In this document: one piece after another, positions 48,201 through 56,399 of the stretch
Numbering within the stretch: position 1 is the first letter of the stretch
Layout: every line of letters begins with the position of its first letter
Source of the DNA: Streptomyces eurocidicus
GTDB taxonomy: Bacteria > Actinomycetota > Actinomycetes > Streptomycetales > Streptomycetaceae
DNA: 64,000 nt
Assembly (NCBI RefSeq): GCF_002891295.1
Contig: NZ_LGUI01000008.1
Coordinates: 248,001 to 312,000, forward strand
Direction: 5' to 3'
Notes under the pieces: generated by a model
Database searches by the model: none
The model's input: the letters and a program-made list of their open reading frames with translations, nothing else
Told to the model about the DNA's origin: nothing
Position numbers and translations under genes: made by a program

Positions 48201-50111
48201 GTGACCACGGTGGGGCCGACACGGACCGGCGAACAGGAAGAGCCGGGCGAGCGGCACGGCGAGGGAGCCCCCTCCCGGACCGCTCCCCCGGGGACCGCTT
48301 CCGCGGAGATACGACGGCGGCCGCCGGCCGCCACGACGGGCGACACGGGCGACACGGGCCCGCGTGCCCGGCTGCGGCGGGCCCGCCGCGCACTCGCGCG
48401 CCGACCCGTCCTGACCACCCTCGGCGCCGCCGCCCTGCTGCACGTGCTCTGGGTGCTGATCTTCGCCACCAGCGGTGGTGACCTGGCCGCCCAGGACGCC
48501 TGGGCGGAGTTCGCGCTCCAGCATCCGACCTCGGCGTACAACCTCTCCTGGTACGGCGGGATGCACCCCGTCTCGTACAGCGCGATCTCGCCGTACCTGA
48601 TGGCCCAGCTGGGCGTCCGGCCCACGATGATGATCGCGGGCACCCTGTCGGCCGGGCTGATCGCCCTGCTGCTGGTGCGCAGCCGCGTCGTGCGCCGCCC
48701 GCTCCGGCCGGCCCTCTACGGAGCCTTCGCGCTGGCCTGCAACGCGATCTCGGGGCGGGTGACGTTCGGCCTCGGCATGATGTTCGGCCTGGCGGCCGTG
48801 GCCGTGATCTTCGCCTGGCCCACGCGCTGGCGCTCCGAGGGGAAGTACCGCTGGGGCCGCGCCGCGCTGGCCGGCGCGATGGCGGGCCTGGCGACGGCGT
48901 CCAGCCCGGTCGCCGGCCTGTTCGTGGGCATCGTGGCGGCCGCCCTGTGGCTGAGCAAGCGCCGCCCGGCGGCGTACGCGCTGGGCCTGCCGCCCGTCGT
49001 GGTCGTGGCCCTGTCGGCGTGGCTGTTCCCCTTCTCGGGCCGGCAGCCGATGGGTTTCGCCTCGGTGATCCTGCCGCTGCTCAGCGGTGTCTTCGGGATG
49101 GTCTTCGTCCCCAGGGCGTGGCGCACGGTCCGCGCCGTGTCCGCCCTCTACACCGTCGGCGTGCTGCTCGTCTGGCTGATCCCCTCGCAGATCGGCACCA
49201 ACATCTCCCGGCTCGGGATGATCATCGGCGGGGTGGTGCTGCTCGCCGCCCTGGTGGAGCGGAAGACGCCGCCCCGGGCCGAGCTGCTGCGCTCGGCCCG
49301 CTCCTGGACCGCGCTGGTCCTCGCCCTGACCACCCTCACGGCCTGGCAGGCCGCCAACTCCATCGGCGACATCCTGCACGCCACCCCCGCCGCCTCCTGG
49401 GCGCGCGAGCTGGCGCCCGTCGTCGACCGCCTCCAGCGGGTGGACGCCGGCCGGGGCCGCGTCGAGGTCGTCCCGGCCCGCAGCCACCGCGAGGCGTCCG
49501 CCCTCGCCCCGTACTTCAACCTGGCGCGCGGCTGGAACCGGCAGGCGGACCGCGAGCGCAACCCGCTCTTCTACGAGCCGGACATGCTCACCCCGGACAG
49601 CTACCGCGCCTGGCTCGGCCGCTGGGCCGTGCACTACGTCGTGCTGCCCGTCGGCGAGCCCGACCCCGCCGCGAAGAGCGAGGCCAGGCTGGTCGCCAAG
49701 GGCCAGCCGTACCTGCGCGAGATCTGGTCCGACGCGAACTGGCGGGTGTACGAGGTGCAGTCCCCGACGCCGCTGGCCGACCCGCCCGCCACCGTCGAGC
49801 GCGCGGACGCCGACGAATGGACGATCACGGTGCGGGAGGCCGGCCCGGTCCTGGTCCGCATCCCCTACTCGCCGTGGCTGGGCCTGCTGGACGAGTCCGG
49901 CAAGGACGTCCAGGCGCCGCGGCCGGGGCCCGGCGGCGAGCCGCCCGTCAATGTCGCCGGCTGCCTGTCCAAGCGGGTGGAGGAGACGCGGCCGGGGGAG
50001 CCGGAGGACAACTGGACGGTGCTGCACGCGCCGAAGCCGGGGACGTACCGGATCGCCGCCAAGTACAAGCTGCCGCGTGGCACGGGGTGCCCGCAGGAGC
50101 TGCTGCCGTAG
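48201..50111 (+). CDS. Polytopic membrane protein, GT-C-like
   Basis: 636 residues from GTG 48201 (GGGGAG eight bases upstream); an ATG at 48162 is an alternative without a good ribosome site. About ten hydrophobic helices follow a disordered cytoplasmic N-terminus, for example LTTLGAAALLHVLWVLIFAT and FVGIVAAALWLSK. The first outer loop (LQHPTSAYNLSWYGGMHPVS) and the helix-rich layout with a C-terminal soluble domain recall GT-C glycosyltransferases of the cell envelope. The last 200 residues are extracellular (NPLFYEPDMLTPDSYRAWLG). Function not recognised with certainty. Confidence 0.78.
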   Translation: MTTVGPTRTGEQEEPGERHGEGAPSRTAPPGTASAEIRRRPPAATTGDTGDTGPRARLRRARRALARRPVLTTLGAAALLHVLWVLIFATSGGDLAAQDAWAEFALQHPTSAYNLSWYGGMHPVSYSAISPYLMAQLGVRPTMMIAGTLSAGLIALLLVRSRVVRRPLRPALYGAFALACNAISGRVTFGLGMMFGLAAVAVIFAWPTRWRSEGKYRWGRAALAGAMAGLATASSPVAGLFVGIVAAALWLSKRRPAAYALGLPPVVVVALSAWLFPFSGRQPMGFASVILPLLSGVFGMVFVPRAWRTVRAVSALYTVGVLLVWLIPSQIGTNISRLGMIIGGVVLLAALVERKTPPRAELLRSARSWTALVLALTTLTAWQAANSIGDILHATPAASWARELAPVVDRLQRVDAGRGRVEVVPARSHREASALAPYFNLARGWNRQADRERNPLFYEPDMLTPDSYRAWLGRWAVHYVVLPVGEPDPAAKSEARLVAKGQPYLREIWSDANWRVYEVQSPTPLADPPATVERADADEWTITVREAGPVLVRIPYSPWLGLLDESGKDVQAPRPGPGGEPPVNVAGCLSKRVEETRPGEPEDNWTVLHAPKPGTYRIAAKYKLPRGTGCPQELLP

Positions 50112-50119
50112 CGGGCCCC

Positions 50120-50145
50120 CGGGCGGGCCGGGAGGCCCGCCCGGT
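50120..50145. terminator. Perfect hairpin between convergent genes
   Basis: CCGGGCGGGCC-GGGA-GGCCCGCCCGG, perfect 11-bp stem between the ends of the membrane protein (+) and the GlnX/GlnH-like protein (-). Likely bidirectional terminator; no long T-run. Confidence 0.7.
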
Positions 50146-50156
50146 GCCGCGAGCCG

Positions 50157-52445
50157 TCAGTTGCACACCCGGGGCGGCTCCGCGTGCGGGGTCCGCGCCA
50201 TGCCGTCGCGCACCGCGTCCAGGTAGGTCAGGACGCGGGTGAGCGTCGCCTCGTCCGGCGAGCTGAGGTAGTCCAGCACGCCGTACTGGAAGGCGGAACG
50301 CAGCCGCGGGGGCATGACGTCCGAGGCGTCCAGGCACAGCGGGGCCCGCGCGTGCAGCTCCTCGTCGACGCGGGCGTTGACCGAGCCCTTGGGCAGGTCC
50401 TCCCGGAAGGTGAGGAAGAACGGGCGCATGGGGTCCTCGCCGGGGGGAGGGGGATCTTCGCCGCCCGGGCCAGGCAGGGGCTTTGCCCAGGCGCGCTGCG
50501 CCTCGTCCGTGGTGAGGAACTCCATCAGCTGCCGGGCGGCCCGGTTCTCGCGGAACAGCGTCGCGAAGTCCGCCGAGACCTCGCGGGCGGTGGTGGTGCG
50601 GTCGGCTCCGGGGAGCAGCTCCCGGGACGGGGTGAACGCGGCGGGGGCGCCCTTACGGTAGGTGGTGCGGATGAAGGAGCCCTGGTGCTGGAGGGCGCAG
50701 GCGGGCGGGGCGCTCTCGCCCTTCGCCGGGGGCTTCGGGAAGGGGCCCCAGGTGTACTCCTGCCCGAGGGCCTTCTCGGCGGGCCCGGCGCCGAGCCGTC
50801 GGCCGAAGAGCCGCCACGCCTCCCGGACCTTCTCCGAGGCCCAGGGCAGCTCGCCCCGGGTCCAGGCCGTGTAGGCGTCCTTGCCGCTCCGCTGGAGCAG
50901 GATGTCCTCGACCCAGTCGGTGCCCGGCCAGCCCGACGTCGCGTCGCCGCCCATGCCCGCGCACCACTGCCCGCCCTGGGCGGCGAGCGCGGCCAGGTCG
51001 CCGGTCCGCGCCTTGTCGTGCCAGACGATGCTCTTCAGGGAGACCTTGACGGGGATGGCGAAGACCGGGCCGCCGGGGCGGGCGGTCCAGAGCGGCTCGT
51101 AGGGCGCGTACGAGCCGATGGTCTTCCTCAGGGCGCTCCCGAGCGGTCGCAGCTTGCCCTCGTGGATGTACTCGGCGGCCTCGCCGAGGCTGGGCAGGAT
51201 GGCGATGTCCGGGGCGGTGCCCGAGTTCACCCGGGACAGCAGGACGTCGCGCAGGGAGGTGGTGCCCTGGTAGGTCACCTCGATGTGCGTCTTCTCGCGG
51301 AAGCGTTCCAGGACGGCCTTGAAGCGCTCCTCCTCGTCGCCGGACCACGAGGCGAGGACCGTGACCTTGCCCTGCGGGCCGGGCCGGTCGCCGATCCCGA
51401 GGGCGCCGAAGAGCACCAGCCACAGGACGAGCAGCGCGACGGCGACCTGCCGCGGGCGGCCCCGCGCCCCCGGGGCGAGCCGCCCCTTGGCGAAGCGGTA
51501 CTCCTCGATCCGGGGCAGGAGGCCGACGACGACCAGCGCGGCGAGTACGGCGGTGGCGAGCGGGATCCAGCCCGTGGCCGCGGCCCGCCAGTGGGCGCCG
51601 CTCAAGCCGTGCCGTACGTCGCCGAGGGCCTGGTCGGGGACGCCGATCTCGCGGAGCCGCCCTGCGGCCCCCGCCAGGCCGGCCTGGATCTGGACGGCGA
51701 GCACGGTGAGCGGCAGTACCAGGACCGTCAGCGCGGTGGCCCCCGCCAGCGGTGGGCTGAATCGCCTGCGGAACCGCCGGCGCAGGGTGCGCTGGGTGTC
51801 CACGAGGAGCCAGGTGAGGGCGCCGGAGAGCAGGAAGGCCACGGTCCACAGGAGCCACAGCAGCCCGTCGAACGACGTCTCGTCCGCCAGGCGCTGCCGC
51901 TGGCTGCGCTGGACCTGTTCGAGGCGGGGGACGATGCCGCTGCCGTCCTTCCGCAGGAGAGTGTTCTCCGCGTAGTGGAGATAGGCGTTGCGCAGCGTGC
52001 CGTTGCCCGCGTCCGTCGCGCTCCCCGCGCTGCCGCTGCTCCGGGCGGCCTGCTGGACAAGGAAGTCGTACGAGGAGACCTGCCCGGTGGCCGTCCGCAG
52101 GGTGTCGCGCCCCGCGTCGTCGGCGACCGTGCTCAGGGCGGCCTTCTCCAGCTGCTGCCGGGCGGCGTTGAGCTCGGCCTGGTACGTCTCGCCGACGCCC
52201 TCGGCCTTGGCGGTGTCCTTGTCCGTCAGGCTGGCCTTCGCCGCGGTGTAGGACCTCTGCAGCGCTTCCCGGGCCGCCTCGACCTGCACGATCGCCGGGG
52301 CCGTGCGGTCCGTCACCGCGGCGGCGTTGCCGCCGACCCCGTAGTAGGCGGCCAGCAGGGTGCCGAAGGCGAGGGCGGTGGCGGTCAGTAAGGCGGCGAG
52401 GCGGCGTATGAGGTACGGGCGGGTGCTCGGGGGGTCTGTGTTCAT
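50157..52445 (-). CDS. Membrane sensor fused to extracellular solute-binding domain (GlnX-GlnH-like fusion)
   Basis: 762 residues. Residues about 12-37 are a membrane helix; 38-190 an extracytoplasmic helical domain (VQVEAAREALQRSYTAAKAS ...); several helices follow (LLWLLWTVAFLLSGALTWLL; ATALTVLVLPLTVLAVQIQ; IPLATAVLAALVVVGLLP; VAVALLVLWLVLFGALGIG). From about 358 to the end is a periplasmic-binding-type domain (GKVTVLASWSGDEEERFKAV, DVLLSRVNSGTAPDIAIL, VKVSLKSIVWHDK). In mycobacteria GlnX (membrane) and GlnH (binding protein) pass an Asp/Glu signal to PknG and are encoded beside it; here both functions seem joined in one chain in a pknG-like operon. Start overlaps the VWA stop by four bases (ATGA). 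Confidence 0.82.
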   Translation of the reverse strand: MNTDPPSTRPYLIRRLAALLTATALAFGTLLAAYYGVGGNAAAVTDRTAPAIVQVEAAREALQRSYTAAKASLTDKDTAKAEGVGETYQAELNAARQQLEKAALSTVADDAGRDTLRTATGQVSSYDFLVQQAARSSGSAGSATDAGNGTLRNAYLHYAENTLLRKDGSGIVPRLEQVQRSQRQRLADETSFDGLLWLLWTVAFLLSGALTWLLVDTQRTLRRRFRRRFSPPLAGATALTVLVLPLTVLAVQIQAGLAGAAGRLREIGVPDQALGDVRHGLSGAHWRAAATGWIPLATAVLAALVVVGLLPRIEEYRFAKGRLAPGARGRPRQVAVALLVLWLVLFGALGIGDRPGPQGKVTVLASWSGDEEERFKAVLERFREKTHIEVTYQGTTSLRDVLLSRVNSGTAPDIAILPSLGEAAEYIHEGKLRPLGSALRKTIGSYAPYEPLWTARPGGPVFAIPVKVSLKSIVWHDKARTGDLAALAAQGGQWCAGMGGDATSGWPGTDWVEDILLQRSGKDAYTAWTRGELPWASEKVREAWRLFGRRLGAGPAEKALGQEYTWGPFPKPPAKGESAPPACALQHQGSFIRTTYRKGAPAAFTPSRELLPGADRTTTAREVSADFATLFRENRAARQLMEFLTTDEAQRAWAKPLPGPGGEDPPPPGEDPMRPFFLTFREDLPKGSVNARVDEELHARAPLCLDASDVMPPRLRSAFQYGVLDYLSSPDEATLTRVLTYLDAVRDGMARTPHAEPPRVCN

Positions 52446-54085
52446 CCGGGGTTTCCACGGGGGCCGTGGGTGTCGGGAGGCCCGGGGGAGCCGGACGTAT
52501 CAGGGGAGCCGGACGTATCAGGGGTGCCAGGGGTGTCAGGGGTCCCGGGGTCCCGCGGGAAGAGGTAGCGGCACTGGGCGCAGTGCCTGTCCGTGGGCGA
52601 GGCGAGGCGCTCGCAGTTCGGGCAGCGGCGGTCCCGGGCCGGGTGCCGCGCGGAGCGGGCGGCGGGGACCGCCCGGGCCCGCCCGGCGGCGGATTCCGAC
52701 GGCGCCGTCCACTGGGTGCTGTGGTCGGCCGTCACCCAGGCGGCGTTGAGGTCGCCCCGCGAGACGTCGCCGCGGACCCGCACCGCGCCGCGCGGCGGGT
52801 CGGTGACGTGCACCAGCCGGCCGAGCCTGCGCAGCACCTTCTCGTCGCCCAGCTCGTGGGCGAGCCGCACCGCGCGTCCCCACTCCTCCTCCGCCGCGTC
52901 CCGGGCTCCGCGTTCGTACGCCTCGCAGCCGGCGACGACGGCCCGGCCGAGGTCGGCGTAGCCGCCGTAGTGGGCGACGCGGGGGTGGATCCGGGTGGAC
53001 AGGGCGTGGTCGTCCGTCCAGTGCAGCAGCATCGGGCGGGGCGCGGGCAGGGCGATGCCGCCATCGCCCTCGTCGGGGCCCGCCGCCAGTGTGACCAGGG
53101 CGAGCTGGAGGTCCTGGCCGCGGGGGTCGCCGGCCGCGGCGGTGGCGACGCAGAGGTGGAAGTCGCGGGCCTCGTCGCCCCAGGCGCCGGTCGGGAACTC
53201 CCAGGCGCGCTCGCCGGTCCGGACGCCCTCGGCGGTGAGGTCCAGCTCGGTGGGGAAGACCTGCTTGAGGAAGCGCAGTTCGCCGCCCTCGCGGAGGCTG
53301 ACCCGGATCCTCAGGTCCGGCAGGGCCTTCGCCATCGCGGTGGTCATCATGGCGCGGAACTCCGCCTCCAGGTCGGAGTCGTCCTCGACGGCGTCCGCGA
53401 CGCCGTGCAGCCGGCCGGCGATCTCGCGGAGCTCGGTGGCGGCCCACTGGTCGCCGATGCCCCGGGCGTCGCAGGTGAAGGCGGCCGCACAGGCGTCGAG
53501 CACGCTCTCCAGCCGGCCGGGCGGGTCGTGTTCGTTGCGCCCGTCGGTCAGTAGCAGGACGTGCCGGATGGGGGCGCCCTGCCCGGCGGGACCGGCGGGA
53601 CCGGCGGGCCCGGAGAGCCCGGAGAAGAGATCGAGGGCGCGGTCGAGCCAGCTGGCGATGGCGGTGCCGCCGGCCGCGACGAGCCCGGTCGCCACCCGGG
53701 CGGCGTCGGCCCGGGAGTCCGGTCCGGCGACGGCCATGCCCCCGGACGGCGGATAGACGACGCGGGCGCGGTCGGTGCCCTCGACGAGCGCGAAGAGGGT
53801 GCCGTCGCGCAGCACTTCGACGGCCGCGGCGGCGGCCCGCCGGGCTGCCGCGATCTTGGTGCTCGGCCAGTTCATCGAGCCGGAGCAGTCGATGACGATG
53901 ACCTCGGCGGAGCCGGCGCGGGCGGTGAGCCGGTCCAGGCCGTCGGCTTCCACGGTGAGGATGGCGTGCGCCGGTACGGTGCCGTCGCCCACGGCGAGGT
54001 ATTTGTTCTGTCCCAGCTGCGCGGCCACGGTGGGCGGCCGGTGCCCTCTGGCGTGCTCGGCGGGGCTGCCGTTCGCTCGGTGCAT
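52442..54085 (-). CDS. VWA-domain protein with C-terminal zinc ribbon
   Basis: 547 residues. The von Willebrand A domain at about 55-235 has an intact MIDAS start (VIVIDCSGSMNWPSTK) and HVLLLTDGRNEHD. A beta-rich middle part (residues 240-340) and a small helical region follow. A zinc ribbon (CPNCERLASPTDRHCAQC, about residues 493-510) ends in a TPDTPGTPDTSG repeat tail. It lies 13 bases after the PknG-like gene and overlaps the start of the GlnX/GlnH-like gene, so it belongs to this operon. It may be an adaptor or phosphoprotein target of the kinase. Cytosolic; no signal peptide. Confidence 0.87.
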   Translation of the reverse strand: MHRANGSPAEHARGHRPPTVAAQLGQNKYLAVGDGTVPAHAILTVEADGLDRLTARAGSAEVIVIDCSGSMNWPSTKIAAARRAAAAAVEVLRDGTLFALVEGTDRARVVYPPSGGMAVAGPDSRADAARVATGLVAAGGTAIASWLDRALDLFSGLSGPAGPAGPAGQGAPIRHVLLLTDGRNEHDPPGRLESVLDACAAAFTCDARGIGDQWAATELREIAGRLHGVADAVEDDSDLEAEFRAMMTTAMAKALPDLRIRVSLREGGELRFLKQVFPTELDLTAEGVRTGERAWEFPTGAWGDEARDFHLCVATAAAGDPRGQDLQLALVTLAAGPDEGDGGIALPAPRPMLLHWTDDHALSTRIHPRVAHYGGYADLGRAVVAGCEAYERGARDAAEEEWGRAVRLAHELGDEKVLRRLGRLVHVTDPPRGAVRVRGDVSRGDLNAAWVTADHSTQWTAPSESAAGRARAVPAARSARHPARDRRCPNCERLASPTDRHCAQCRYLFPRDPGTPDTPGTPDTSGSPDTSGSPGPPDTHGPRGNPG

Positions 54086-54098
54086 CTGGTCCCCCTGG

Positions 54099-56399
54099 TC
54101 AGAAGCGGGTCTTGGGGCGGACGCGGTTGGCCAGATCGACCAGTGCGCCGAGGTCGGCAGGGGTACTCGCCTGCCGGGCGAGGCCGCGCAGCTTCGCCTC
54201 GAGCCGGGTGCGGATGGCGAACTCCTCGTCGGCGGTGCCGAACAGGCCGCCGCCGGTGCGGTCGGCCGCGGGCGTGGACTCCGCCCGGATCCAGTCCAGG
54301 GCGACGTCGAGGATCTCGGCCTCCAGCCGGTCGCGGGCCGGGCCGGTGCGGTGGCCCTCGTCGAGATAGAGCTCCGGCAGGCGGGTGAGGGCCTCGGTGA
54401 GCTCGGCCAGGACCGGCAGGCCCCGCCCGGCGTCGGCGCGCAGCCGCCCGGCGAGGATCCGTACGCAGGCGGTGCGCGCCGCGTCGTGGTGACGGGAGAC
54501 CTCGGGGACCCTGCTGAGCAGGGCGACGGCGCCCGTGCGGTCGCCGTCGGCGAGCCGGAGGCGGGCGAGGCCGAAGGCGGCGCTGCCCTGGGAGCGGTTG
54601 CGCTGCCAGACGGCCTGGTAGTAGCGCTCGGCGGAGTCCGGGTCGCCGCGGTGCTCGGCGCAGTAGCCGAGGGCGAGCTTCGGGGCGTACTCGCCGGGCA
54701 GGTCGCTGTAGACCCGGTCGAAGGAGCCCTCCGCGGTGTCGGTCTCGCCCTGGGCGAGGCTGAGCAGCCCCTGGTGCCACTGGATCCGCCAGTCGTACAG
54801 GCCGCCGTGGTCCAGGGCGTGCCGGGCGGCCGTCAGATAGCGGGCCGCCTCGTCGAGTTCGCCGAGCTCCAGGGAGGCGCGGCACTGCCGGAGCCGGATC
54901 TCCACGGAGCCGTACCCGGCGGCCTCCAGCTGCTGGACGAGCCGGCGGGGGCCGCTGGTGGTGGGCTGGAGGAGCAGCATGGCGGCCGGGTCCGCCGGGT
55001 CGGGGGAGGGCACCGGCAGGTCCAGCGGCACCCGGCCGGGCGCGGGCAGGCCGCCGTCGAGCACCGGCCGCCGCCCGCCGGAGAGCCAGCGCGCCAGGGG
55101 CGGTACGCGCCCGAGCGAGGCGTCCAGGAGGGCCGCGGTGGGGGTGAACAGGGTGGACGGCTCGGGGTGTTCGTGCTCGGTGCGCAGCGACCGGATCTCG
55201 CGGAGGACGCCGCGCAGTTGCTCGGACATGGCCCGGGCGCCGGGGTAGCGGGCGAGCGGCTCCTCGGCGACGGCGCGGGCGACGGCGCGCTCGTAGGACT
55301 CGCCGGCCAGGCCCGGCGGGCGGGGGCCGGCCTCGTCGGAGAGGGCTCTGAGGGTCATTCCGGCGCTGTAGAGGTCCGACTGCGGCGAGAGCCCGGTGGC
55401 GAGGTCGCGGATGACCTCGGGCGCCATGAAGGGGCGGGCGCCCATGACGGGGCTCTCGTGGTCGTCGACGGTCCGGGTGGCGCCGAGGTCGATGAGCTTC
55501 ACCCGGTCGCCGTGGTGCATCACGTTGTTGGGCTTGAGGTCGCAGTAGAGGAGGCCCTCGCGGTGGAGGTGGTCGAGGGCGTCGAGGATGTGGCAGCCGT
55601 AGGCGAGGACGTACTCGAAGACGCGCTCCTCGCCGAACGGGCCCTCGCGGCGGCCTATGCGGTCGCGGACCTGCGAGAGCGACATGCCGTTGACGAACTC
55701 CATGACGATGTAGTCGACGGGGGGCTCGTCGGTGCCGGCGAGGCCCGGGTGGGTCACGTAATTGATGATGCGGACGATGCGCGGGTGGTCGAGGCGGGTG
55801 AGGTGGTCGCGCTCGACGCGCAGGGCGCCCAGGGAATCGCCCGCGTGGATAAGGCCCTTGAGGGCGACGAGGCGTTGCTCCAGGTGGATGTCCTCGGCGA
55901 GATAGACCCAGCCGAGGCCGCCGTTGGCGAGGCAGCCCACCACACGGTACTGCTCGCCGACGAGGTCGCCGGGGGAGAGCTGTGGGGTGAAGTCGTAGGG
56001 GTGGCCGCAGCGCCCGCAGAAGCCGGTGGTGAGCGCGGGCTGACCGGCGTAGGCCCGCCCGACGACGGCGGTGCAGCCCGCCCAGCCGCAGGTGCGGCCG
56101 CCGGGCGGGGCGTACCGGTCGGTGACGACCAGGTCGCCGGGGGAGGGGGCGTGCACCACGGGCAGGTCGAGCAGGCCGTCGCCGGCCGGGTCGACGGTGA
56201 ACAGCCGGTCGGTGACCCTCCGGCGGTGGGTGCCGGCCGTGGGCGGGCTCTCGGCGAGGCCGTCGGCCTCCGTGGGGGTCCGCAGGGCGTGGCCGGTGAC
56301 GCGGCAGAAGCCGGTGCCGTCGGCGGAGCAGCCCTGGCAGTCGGGCCGGTCGCAGTCGGCGCGCGGGACGTGCGGGGCCTGCGGGCTCTGAGGGGTCAC
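54099..56399 (-). CDS. pknG: PknG-like Ser/Thr protein kinase (rubredoxin-kinase-TPR)
   Basis: 766 residues. The N-terminus has Cys motifs (CDRPDCQGC; CGWAGC ... FCGRCGHPY) of the rubredoxin-like metal site. Kinase domain at about 150-400: LANGGLGWVYLAED, Lys in VALKGLI, LYCDLKPNNVM with Cys in place of the HRD arginine, and LIDLGATR in place of DFG, both as in PknG. The C-terminal 300 residues are TPR helices (LELGELDEAARYLTAARHAL, YAPKLALGYCAEHRGDPDSAERYYQAVW). Soluble, no membrane helix. PknG controls glutamate/2-oxoglutarate metabolism through GarA in mycobacteria. Start overlaps the protease stop by four bases. Confidence 0.9.
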   Translation of the reverse strand: MTPQSPQAPHVPRADCDRPDCQGCSADGTGFCRVTGHALRTPTEADGLAESPPTAGTHRRRVTDRLFTVDPAGDGLLDLPVVHAPSPGDLVVTDRYAPPGGRTCGWAGCTAVVGRAYAGQPALTTGFCGRCGHPYDFTPQLSPGDLVGEQYRVVGCLANGGLGWVYLAEDIHLEQRLVALKGLIHAGDSLGALRVERDHLTRLDHPRIVRIINYVTHPGLAGTDEPPVDYIVMEFVNGMSLSQVRDRIGRREGPFGEERVFEYVLAYGCHILDALDHLHREGLLYCDLKPNNVMHHGDRVKLIDLGATRTVDDHESPVMGARPFMAPEVIRDLATGLSPQSDLYSAGMTLRALSDEAGPRPPGLAGESYERAVARAVAEEPLARYPGARAMSEQLRGVLREIRSLRTEHEHPEPSTLFTPTAALLDASLGRVPPLARWLSGGRRPVLDGGLPAPGRVPLDLPVPSPDPADPAAMLLLQPTTSGPRRLVQQLEAAGYGSVEIRLRQCRASLELGELDEAARYLTAARHALDHGGLYDWRIQWHQGLLSLAQGETDTAEGSFDRVYSDLPGEYAPKLALGYCAEHRGDPDSAERYYQAVWQRNRSQGSAAFGLARLRLADGDRTGAVALLSRVPEVSRHHDAARTACVRILAGRLRADAGRGLPVLAELTEALTRLPELYLDEGHRTGPARDRLEAEILDVALDWIRAESTPAADRTGGGLFGTADEEFAIRTRLEAKLRGLARQASTPADLGALVDLANRVRPKTRF